This document shows, piece by piece, positions 34,140 to 43,909 of a stretch of 64,000 nucleotides of DNA (the stretch's first letter is position 1; each line of letters starts with the position of its first letter). Source of the DNA: Malachius bipustulatus (lineage: Eukaryota; Arthropoda; Insecta; Coleoptera; Melyridae); assembly GCA_910589415.1 (NCBI GenBank), contig OU342638.1:2356001-2420000 (forward strand), given 5' to 3'. A model generated the notes under the pieces. That model saw only the letters and a list, made by a program, of their open reading frames with translations. It did not search any database and had not been told where the DNA came from. The position numbers and the translations under genes were made by a program.

Positions 34140-35312
34140 CAGAGGTCAACTGGTGACCTCCTCACTTACGTCACCGAGCTGTGGAACGGCGCAATCGAGC
34201 ACCATAGAGTCTCGAGGGATTGCGCTTGATATTTCTAGAGCTTTCGACCGTGTCTGCCATGATGGACTGTTGGAAAAACTGCAGGCTTATGGCATGCCCG
34301 AGAAATTCTGCTTGTGACTTGCGAGTTATCTCGGAGATCGCTCATTACAGGTGGCAGTCGATGGAGTTCTTTCTGAGACCTTTTCCATCAATGCCGGTGG
34401 GCCTCAGGGATCCATTTTATCTCCGACTCTCTTTCTAATATTTATCAACGACTTGCTTGAAACAACAAAAAATCCAATATACAGTTTTGCCGATCTCATA
34501 TCTTCTTATACCTTAGATGTGCGTACATCTGCCATCGACGCACAGACTCGCAGGGAGCAAGAAGTTGCCATACTTAACAATGACTTACAAGATATTCTAG
34601 CTTGGGGCGATGGAAACCAAGTTCAATTTAATGCTGGAAAAACCCAAGCAGTCACCTTCTCCAAAAAGGCCAACGTTTTGAAGCCAGATATGGTTGTGGT
34701 GGGACACTCTCTTACTCCATCGGCATCACTTCGTTTACTTGGAGTGAGCCTCGGAGCGAACATGTCTTGGCATAATCATGTTGCAGGTCCGGCGAAGAGT
34801 GCTTCTCAAAAACTTGGAACACTCTTCCGCACGAAGAAATTTTATACAACACAACAGATTCTCCTCTTATACAAGGCCCAAATCCGACCATTCTTAGAGT
34901 ACTGCTCACATGTTTGGAGCTCAGCTCCTAAACATACACTGAGGCTACCCGACTCTATCCAGAAAAGAGCCATAAACTTGATCGGGGAACCAGATTTGAC
35001 AAAAAATTTAGACACTCTCGAACATCGAAGAATAGTAGCTGACCTGAGTCTGTTTTACAGATATTTTTATGGCAAGTGTTCAAAAGACGTGGCCCGCTTG
35101 ACCCATACCTAGAACAAGACCGGGCAGAAATACACTTCGAGACTTCTTTTATGTATAGACCCGCATCACTTTGGAATAGCATTCCAAAGGGCGTGTTTCC
35201 CGAAATATACAACCTACAGCGCTTCAAGGTCAACGTGAATCGACATCTCCGCTCATGCACCGCTCTCAGAGCGTTATAGGGATTTCCCTGCAGTGCATGT
35301 GCATTTTCAATA
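34140..35312 (+). mobile_element. Non-LTR retrotransposon fragment A2, in tandem with A1
   Basis: Directly after the poly(A) of A1, a second, more 5'-truncated copy of the same family starts at the sequence corresponding to 32888 (AGAGGTCAACTGGTGACC). It runs to its own poly(A) at about 35304-35312. The RT box is damaged: FADL replaces FADD after a short deletion near 34493. Otherwise a 253-residue frame remains (34351-35112). The 3' part lacks about 60 bp relative to A1 near 35120. Confidence 0.85.
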
Positions 35313-36989
35313 AAAAAAAATTGCTATTTTTTACACTACTTTTAATAAATTCGAAAAAACTTACAGGGGAGTTTTGAAAACCGAAAATTTAGAGAAATAA
35401 ACATCATGTAAAAAAAATTCTAATCTCCGCCATTTTTCTTACTTGCTTCTTGCAATTTTTTGAGGTTGTAGGCTATTAAAGTTGTCTACTATAAAAATTT
35501 CAGTTCCATTTTTACCGTTTCTACCCATGCCACTGACTTATTAATAAAAAAAATAGAAAATTTCATTGCATTAACTCAAATTTTAAATAATTTTCTTCCA
35601 ATCTTGTTAATTTTGGTAAAAAGTAAAAAGTAAGTAAAAATCTTGCTTATAAGGTACAGGGGTTCAAAAAACAGTCCTTTTTCCTAAAATTCAAAAGACC
35701 ACCATTTTGGAACGGCTCGACCGATTTTACTCAAATGCAATAACAGACCACTCCTTGTGAATATCTTACTACCACAAAAATTTCAGCCGCTAGATGGAAA
35801 ACTGCGACCAGAAATCGTGCCTCATGGATCGGATTTTTTGAATTTTGAAAGGATACCCTTGTAGAAGTAATGCAACTTTTGAAAATTTTTCAACCTACTC
35901 ATTTTAGATCGCAACTGTAAAAAACCTTCGTATTGGATTTTCTCGGGAAATATGAAAAAAACAAAAATATACAGGGTGTCTTATTTAAATAACAACCTTC
36001 ACCTTGAAATGGCCAAATTGGTCCACAAGGTCAAAGTCACCAGTACAGTCAGGTGACCCCCATTGTCTTGAACAACTTTTGTCTGCACAATTTTTTTGTA
36101 TCTGGCTTACCAATAGAGATATCCAGGTCCGAAGATTTTATATTAATATACAGGGTGTTAACTACCAACTAGTACAAAATAAAGGTGGTGATTCTACGAC
36201 TTACTCTAAGAAAAAAAATTCTTATTAACATGGTCCGCAAACAACGTTTTCAAGATAGGTACATAGTGTTCAAAAAAAAGTTTTTTCTTACTTTTTTTGT
36301 GATATCTCAAGAACCGCTTAGGCTATAGGCTCCAGCTTTTTTTTACAGATTTTTACATTAATAATAGCTACTTTTAAGGCTTCAAACCATGTACTAAGAT
36401 ATGCCAGTGGTGGAGATTTTAGAGTTGCGTAAGGGTTTCACCCCCCTATTTTTTACGGCACTGGAAAAATTGGCATTTTGAGAGCAAATTTCAAAGCGCC
36501 AAATGTTTTTTACACAAAAAATTACTCTTGGTCAAAAGCTGTAAAAGCCACCGTTCTCGAGAAAACCGGCATTTTATGATCAAAAACGTACAAATTTCAG
36601 CATGAACAAAAAATTTATTTTCAAAATTTTCCATACTGTAAAATGGCACAAATTCAAATTTGCACCCATTATTCGTGTGCTTGTAACCAAATTGTTTTCA
36701 ATTTCGTCTAGAACAGCTTCTTCCACCTGAACATGAATAACTACCAGAAACATACGATTGAACTTCTATTTTTTAACTTTAATTTTTTGTTTATTGTAAT
36801 AAAGTTTAAATTATTACTGTCTCCCGAAAAATTCCAACTTCATTTACTTTTTCCTCCAGTATGGCTCCTTTAAGAAGATATGACCACTTTTGTGGAGAAA
36901 AAAGTCACAACACTGCACTACCCTTCTTAAGGCAGAAAAATAATGTGTAGGTCTACAATAATACACAGAAGAGAGTTACTATGAAAATA
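35313..36989. other. Intronic zone of decayed TIR-element pieces
   Basis: No coding region is supported. Words of the form TATACAGGGTGT occur at about 35971-35982 and 36149-36160 without clear partners, suggesting truncated or overlapping DNA elements. The zone also shares AT-rich phrases with the arms of the foldback element that follows. Confidence 0.45.
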
Positions 36990-37863
36990 CAGGGTGTCCC
37001 AGCTTATTCGAAGCGGTCTCTGTAGGCCAAACGATGGACTTTTTCAAAAAACTTTTTGAAAATTCAAGTACAGGATCACAATGACCATAATTTAAAATTA
37101 TTTTGGAGTACACAGAGTGTCCCATATGACAGTGGCATATCAAAGTTATGTTTTTTTAAATGGAATGCTCCAATGTTATTGCATTTTTAGATTGTCTGAG
37201 AAGAGAAAATAAGATCGACTTTTACAGTTGGTGTTTAAATTCAGAAGTTTTTGAGTTATAAACAAGTGAAAATCGTCATTTTTCAAGTTCAAATTGGTAC
37301 AACGAAAACGGCTGAAGATAGAGAAAAACGGCTTACATGTCCCTATTTTACTTTTTCATGTACTATCCTATCATGTAGATGAAATGTTTATACAGGGTGA
37401 TAAAAAATTTGAAAAATTCTGAGATTTCTCCACGTGTCGCCAAATAAAAAAATCAAAGAAAGTACAAATGTTTCTATACCATAGGATAGTACATAAAAAG
37501 TTAAAATAGGGACATGTAAGCCGTTTTTCTCTATCTTGAACCGTTTTCATTGTACAGGGCCTTGAACTTGAAAAATGACGATTTTCACTTGTTTATAAGT
37601 CAAAAACTTCTGAATTTAAACGTCAACTGTAAGAGCCAATCCTATTTTCTCTTCTCAGACAATCTAACAATGCAATAACATAGGAGCATTCCATTTAAAA
37701 AAACATAACTTTGATATGCCACTGTCATATGGGACACTCTGTATACTCCAAAATAATTTTAAATTATGGCCATTGTGATCCTGTACTTGAATTTGCAAAT
37801 TTTTTTTGGAAAAAATCAATCGTTTGGCCTACAGAGACCGCTTCGAATAAGCTGGGACACCTG
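36990..37863. mobile_element. Foldback TIR DNA element, 874 bp
   Basis: The left end CAGGGTGTCCCAGCTTATTC is mirrored by the right end GAATAAGCTGGGACACCTG. The arms extend nearly to the middle (about 37420), with TA flanking both sides. An inner landmark, AGAGTGTCCCATATGACAG, is mirrored at about 37722-37740. No transposase is encoded. It lies in the large Rbp intron. Confidence 0.85.
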
Positions 37864-37989
37864 TATATGAAATGGAAAGTCCAACAATGTTCAAAATAAT
37901 AATCGTTGCCAGGATACATATCCGATAATATTATTCAAAATCCATTTTAGTTGCATTGTTTAGCTCGAATTTGAACAACGATGCCACAT

Positions 37990-38280
37990 TGAAAATTTTT
38001 TTGAACTCAGGGAACAGGTAAACTTGACTGTAATTCCGTTCCCGATAATAAAAAAAATAAAAATCAAACACTATCGTAATAGTTATGTCAAATCATATGC
38101 TTTACCAGTGGAGGTTGTTTAAAGTTGACTGTCATTTTGATTTAAATTTTAGAAAAAGGACACCTTATATCTCGGTAACGAAGGCGAGATATCAATTTTT
38201 GTTTTAAATTTACAGTCTTTCTGAACATCCTCTGCAGCACCCTGTATACCGTGTCCGCCATTTCGGGATCAGCCTGTATA
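37990..38280. repeat. Dispersed repeat copy
   Basis: This stretch shares long similar runs with 21786-21951 (ATATCTCGGTA, AGGTATCAATTTTTG-like, CTGTATACCGTGTCCG) and with the interior of 29432-29664. It ends in a degenerate GGGATCAGCCTGTATA. It is probably one TIR-element family in three states of decay. Confidence 0.6.
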
Positions 38281-38460
38281 CACTGTGTTGCATAGAAAAG
38301 GAAACATAGGGAAATTAGTATGTTTAGCACTATTTAGCAATAATTAGCAATATTTAATATATCCATGAGACCTGTGACTAGTTTTGGATAACCGTTGCTA
38401 TGGAAATGAGTTCACATCGTTTTCTTGGTCAAGTCATAACAATAATTTTTTTGGTTTATA

Positions 38461-39101
38461 CAGGGTGTCCCGTATCGTTATGTTCAAAATTCTTGAGCAT
38501 ATAGTAGGCTTAATTTTGAGCCCAAAAAACCCAAAAGTGACAGGTCTACCTTTATTCGTTACGAAGTTACAGGCCTAAGAAAATTATGACTAGTAAATAA
38601 CAAGATTCAACTTTGTAAGCCACAAAAATTGCCACACATGAGTAAACGTCACCGAAATAAACATTAGTAGAGGTTCCCCTGCTCATACGAAATGGCATTA
38701 GGATTCAAATAGATGGGGCACCAGCATATTTTGGAATTGGTGTTTGTAACTAAAAACCAGAGAGAAATTATTATTTGATCGTATTCAGCAAGCTGGTCAG
38801 AGATATTAGGTACGCGAAAAAAGACGAGAAAACTGTTACTTTTGCAATAAGCCTCCGAGCACAAGCTTGTATTCAGCAAGGAATAGGACATTTTTAACAC
38901 ATGATAAACTAGAGATTTGGCCAATAAAATAAGTTTTATTTGGTTTTCAAAGTTAAATCTGGTATTTACTAGACATTATTTTCTTAGGCCTGTAACTTCG
39001 TAACGAATGCAGATAGACCTGCCACTTTTAGGTTTTTTAGGCTTAGAAATAAGCCTACTATATGCTCACAAAATTTGAACATAACGATACGGGACACCCT
39101 G
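38461..39101. mobile_element. TIR DNA element, 641 bp
   Basis: CAGGGTGTCCCGTATCGTTA on the left is mirrored by TAACGATACGGGACACCCTG on the right, with TATA on both sides. The TIRs are roughly 150 bp and include CGTTACGAAGTTACAGGCCT and its mirror. The interior has no recognisable protein. It resembles the other CAGGGTGTCCC elements only at the tips. Confidence 0.85.
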
Positions 39102-39345
39102 TATAATTCCATCTGTCATTGAGGGACGGAGGTAGTAATTAATGTTTTGGACATCGCGATTGATAATAATCCCAAGATCCAAGTGATAATTTGTTACACA
39201 CTAAAATGTTCAAACTGAACTCGATGGAACTGAATAGATACAGTGATGAGTTAATAAAAAATACTCATTGGATTATTGTATAAAAATTTATTATCACATA
39301 AACAAAATATTTCAAGGAACAATAATCATCTTATACCTAAATCTA

Positions 39346-40362
39346 AATTAGATGTTCAAACAAATTTCCGTTTTCTATCAAACAATAACTTAATCTGTTA
39401 TAAAAATGTCTCCTAACATTATCCAACATACGAGGTGCTATATTAAAACATGCTTCAACAATACTGTCTTTTAGTGATTGCAAATTTGGGTGACGTCTTT
39501 GGGAATAAATTTTATTCTTCAAATATCCCCATAAAAAGAAATCATTCGGAGCTAAGTCAGGGACCGTGGCGGCCATTCGATAGATCCTTTCCTTCCTTTC
39601 AATGAACCTCCAAATGTCGCATCTAGGAAATTCCTAACATTCACACCATAATGTCCTGGAGCTCCATTATGTTGATATGATACGGTTTCAATGTCCTCGG
39701 AAAACTCAAATAAAGCAGGACAAATCTTAGTGACTAGTAAATTCATGTAAGCATCTCCCGTTAATCGTCCACCGATGAAAAAAGGTCGCAACAACTGTAT
39801 TGTGGAAAATACCAGCCCAAACGTTTACACTCTGACGAACGAATACATGAAGATTCTCGGTGCTCCAATGACGATAATTCTGTACGCTCGGTGCACCATG
39901 AAGTGTGAATGTTGCTTCATCGCTGAAGCAAATTGAGCTTAGGAAGTTGTCATCTTGGTTACATCTCTCCAACATTATTTCACAAAATCTTATTTTCAGC
40001 ATCTTGGGGCTGCAGCTGCTGTTGATGTCTGGAGTATTTATAAGATAAGTACTTGCGTTTTTCAGAATCTTCTATGCGTAGGTAGCTTCCAGTCCTGAAG
40101 CCCTTGCAATTTCTCGTATACTGATGTTTGCGACCACCACACAAGCCAAGGACATCAATTTCATCTTCCTCTGTGTATTTTCTTTTCCCTGTTCCAGCAT
40201 ACTTTTTAGTTCTGGGCGTCTTGCTTTTAAACTCCATGCTAACACAACCAGTTGCTCTAAACTTCTCCAAAAGTCTACTTTAGTTTTCAGGGATGGCATT
40301 GGTCGGTTTTCAAAATATACACTAAACAGTTCTCTTGTTCTCCTTAAACTATTACCACTCAA
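39346..40362 (-). pseudogene. Mariner-like transposase, inactivated
   Basis: On the minus strand several frames together give a Tc1/mariner-type transposase. There is an N-terminal helix-turn-helix region (RTRELFSVYFENR and later IREIARASGLEATY), then ICFSDEATFTLHG with the first catalytic Asp, then NVWAGIFHN, then a block reading YQHNGAPGHYGVNVRNFLDA, and finally DLAPNDFFLWGYLKNKIY. The second catalytic position, normally QQDGAP, reads HNGAP here, so the Asp is lost. At least three frameshifts or stops also occur. TIRs were not located. Confidence 0.8.
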
Positions 40363-40375
40363 TCCGCGAGCTATG

Positions 40376-42450
40376 CCTGTGTTGCTCAGTGGCGCGTCCC
40401 CTGGGTGGCGGATTGGGGCCTTCCCTTACAGGAAGGATGCGCGGCCGGAGGTGCTGAGCTGTTCCTGGGAGAACTCGTGACTCACAGAAATGGACAGGGC
40501 CCCCGACTGCGCGGCGGACCATGCACAGGACTCGAGAGACGTGTGAGGTGTGACACACGGTGGGGGCAGCAACCCACGAGACCTCTAGCTCCGCACACTC
40601 ACACCAAACACACACAGTACACTGACACAATGGAAAAGTAGACAGATCTCGGAAGCCTCTTCAGCACAGACTGGGAGAACTCTGGGGTGGAGGTTCGGTG
40701 GAATGGTAGCGTCGAAATAAAGTCAGGACCGCACACCTGATGCCGTTGGACAGTACAGGGGCCCACCCTTGCCTAGCCAGCGTAGGGGGCTGCCCTATCA
40801 TCCTTCGAAAAATCTTGAAAGCATAGCAATGCCAGGTGGCGCCTGGGAAATAGGCCAAGCTGGACTTTTCAAGGGGCTTCGCCTGCGGCCGCCACCGACC
40901 AGAAACCTTAGGAATAGTTTTTAAGGAAGTGGGAATAGAGGGAGGAGAGAAGTCTACTTGGACATACAAATCTACACAAAAACAAAAGAACAATCATGGA
41001 ATAAAAAGGAAATGAAAAAACGGAAAACGTGCAAAAAATGGAAGTAGAGTTCCCTAACTCAGAGCCGGAAAAAATTCAAAAAGCTCTAAAATATCTCCTT
41101 CTGGGGGCCTCCGAATCCGACGGCGACCCGCGCGGCGCGACTCCGGTGGAAGCAGGAGAGCAGAAATGCACTCCAGCAGAAACGGAGTCCGGGCCGTCGG
41201 TCGACGGGGGAAAAGAGAGGGTCCTAGAAAGAAGAAAACAGAAGAAAAAAGAAAAGAGAAGAGAAGCCAGGAAGGCGGAACGGCAGGAGCGGAGGAAGCA
41301 GCGAGAAATCGCAGCGGCCACATCAGCCCTGCCGAGTCAGGTAGGGGCGCTCAAACTAGGGAAGACAGGGGAGTCCGACAGGAAACCCACGTCCCCTGGG
41401 GAGAGCACCCAACCAGGCGATGCCACCACTGGCACTCCAAGGGCCTCTGAGAGGGGGCCTACCGCACGGGACGCCAGGAGGGCCGCAAAGAAGCGGACCT
41501 TCAGGCTGCCCACGAAGCCGGCCAGCTTGAGGGAGGAGGCGGGGAAAAGCACGACCACACGTGGAGTGCTACCCGCGCCGGGACCCTCAAAAAGACCGCG
41601 CTTAGACGGAAGGACCCCCCCCCCCCCCCCGAGAGGGAGAAAAAGAGAATTGCCCTCGACAAGAGGGAGGAGCGTCCGGCGAATAGGAGTAGGCGTGCCG
41701 GGGGGCAGCCCAACCTGAAAGGGAGGGCAGACCCCAGGCCCGCCTGCCCGAGCGGAACCTCCAACAAAACAGCCTCAACAGCTGAGAGCTCAAAGCAAGT
41801 CTCTCCAAGTGGTCATCAGGTCCAACCGACCAGATGGCAAAGTTGGAGAAGATGAAGCAACAGAGCTGCGCCGACAACTGGTGGCTGAGCTGAAAAAAGC
41901 CCTGACAACAAATCGGGAGCTTGAGCTCAGCTTCCAGAAATCAGGAATAGTCGAACCCGGCTAGTTCCTGATTACGGCAAAAGACGAGACATCGGCGGAC
42001 TGGCTGCTGAGAGGCTGGACGCCACAGGCAGTGGGAGGAAACACGTTCACCCAAGTAAGGGCAACGGAAGCTCCCTGGCCAGTGGTGTTCGGCTTCTGGA
42101 TTAGCAGTCCGAGACCGGTCGATGTCTCTGAAGTGGTAGAGATGCTGAGCCTCCAAAACAGGAGGCTGGATGTCAGTAACTGGCAGCATCTCGACACCAG
42201 AGAAGGGCTGGGAGGATGGCAACTCATCTTTCGGGTCAGCCAGGAGGACGCCAGGAGCATAGAAAGCGGCGGCTGGGAACTCAACTACGAGTTGACCACC
42301 CTGACAGTGCGTCGGGTGACACTCTGGGGTCCTTAACAATCCCTCGGGACTAACGTCCCTCGGGATTGCAGTATGTTGCCCTCTGTAATTAACATCCTCA
42401 TAACTCCCTTGATACATAAATAACTATAACATTACAGATATAACATTACA
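40376..42450 (+). mobile_element. GC-rich unit with ORF1-like/DUF4780 protein
   Basis: A sharply bounded GC-rich block begins near 40376 with a transcript-like leader (CTGGGTGGCGGATTGGGGCC, ACACACAGTACACTGACAC). It then carries a broken coding region, and ends with a short hairpin (CCCTCGGGACTAACGTCCCTCGGGATT) at 42340-42370 and an AT-rich tail. Its composition and layout resemble the ORF1 half of an R1-type non-LTR element. No endonuclease or RT follows, so it is an internally deleted or non-autonomous unit, or a retrocopy. No terminal duplication was found. Confidence 0.5.
41038..42336 (+). pseudogene. Lys/Arg/Glu-rich protein with C-terminal DUF4780-like domain, broken
   Basis: From the ATG at 41038 the frame encodes a very charged N-terminal region (ERRKQKKKEKRREARKAERQ) and a Pro-rich basic linker with a run of prolines encoded by a poly-C tract (about 41617-41630). 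The frame is then lost near 41700. In another frame, LQVVIRSNRPDGKVGEDEAT and LRRQLVAELKKAL continue through one in-frame TAG (about 41962). They run into FLITAKDETSADWLLRGW, PVVFGFWISSPRPVD and SNWQHLDTREGLGGWQLIF, ending at 42336. The spacing of W, GW, 'W+P' and the final beta-rich part match my memory of DUF4780, a domain found in many insect multicopy genes. Function unknown; the copy looks non-functional. Confidence 0.55.
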
Positions 42451-43909
42451 ATAAATGACAACTCGGATAAAAACTTTTCAACAATACTTTCCACGTAAAC
42501 TATAACAGTTTCCTAGGAAACTGTTATATATTCAAACCAGACTCACTCGGATCCTTACTAATATTCCAATGTAGTGTTTTCCCTATGTTACCTTTCCTAT
42601 GCAACACAGTGTATATTATATCGTGGGCAGGTGAATTTTGGAAAACCACTTTTTCGTGATCTGGGGGTCATAATCGGTGGACATTCGATGAGTCTTTCGA
42701 AAAGTGTCTTTCGAAAAATGAGTCTTTCGGTGATTTTCGAAAAGTGATGTTCTCAATGTCCTCAACTTACAAGTGTCCTGCAAACTTGCATCAGACTTGC
42801 AAAAGTCACTTGCTGCAAGCTTGCATCAGCTTGCAGTTTACCATTGATGCAAGCTTACCGAGCAACTCTGCAATTCTGCATCAAGCTTACTGCGGTAGTA
42901 GTATTACATAACACTAATAATAATAACAATATTACCTTAAACTTTAATAACATTTATTACTTCACAGCATTGTAAATAAAATAAAAATACAAAGTGTTGA
43001 CAATTTATATTGTTCTGCAGCACATCTTCTCTCTGAAAAGATGAAATGGGAATTAAAATATAGTTTGAAGAGGGTGAGAACAATCAACACGGCCATGCAA
43101 GGATTTTTAGTCGCTTTTGTTAAAAAATCTATTAGATAATAATGTGTACCTACTACCTACTTGTATTTATGTTTACATATTCAGGTAGATGCATGACCCA
43201 AAAAACACGAAACCAAAAACAAATGGGGATCACAAAGTACTAATCTTTTGGTTTTCCTGACCTTTAGCTCGGTGCAAACAACTCTTCCCGAAAGCCGCCC
43301 ATATCTAGTAAATTGGAATCAGTTTCTTGATGTATTGTCTCCTATATATTATATGGTATTAACATCAGCAACTAAAAAAAATATTCCTACATCCTCCATT
43401 TTTTCACACTTTTTAATTAACATAACCATCTAAATAGTTTAATTAGAATGTAAATTAATTACCACAGCAATACGATATTTATTTTATTTAGAATGTAAAT
43501 CTGAGACTTTATTGACTTACCTTCAAGATTTAGGTTTAGGTAGGTAGGTACCCACACACCACACAATAACCACATAAAAAAGGTATCAGGTACCTACCTA
43601 GTAGGGAACACACATACCTGAGATCTATTCTTTCTTACACCTGTGCATGACATGCTAACGCGTTATTCTCTCTTCTCTTTCTCTTCTATTAGGGAAGAAA
43701 ACTTAAATTAAGGTAATCAGTTATGCGGACGATCCTGCGCTTTTGATGGATTCTTATATAACAATAACCTTGTCACACGCAGACTTGCCGCAAGCTTGCA
43801 TCAGGGTTGCAGAATTCAAGCTTGCAAGTCAAGCTTGTACCAAACCTTGCATTTGCAAGTCAAAATAAAGGCTTGCTGCAAGCTTGCGTGTTATCTGGGT
43901 GATAATATA
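42451..43909. repeat. Region bounded by clusters of TTGCA/CTTGCAAG words
   Basis: At 42765-42895 and again at 43780-43890 the sequence is packed with the words CTTGCA, AAGCTTGCA and TTGCAAG in both orientations. The AT-rich stretch between holds no gene. The right boundary reads GCTTGCGTGTTATCTGGGTG. Two subterminal arrays of one short word suggest the ends of a DNA transposon with multiple protein-binding sites. Exact termini and a target duplication were not found. Confidence 0.5.

Noticed and set aside
41054..41877. Several long minus-strand frames opposite the DUF4780-like unit
   Set aside because: They arise from the high GC content and code antisense to the charged coding region.
42765..43890. 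CRISPR-like or satellite array of TTGCAAG words
   Set aside because: Spacing and orientation are irregular and the words are very short, so it is neither a CRISPR array nor a tandem satellite.
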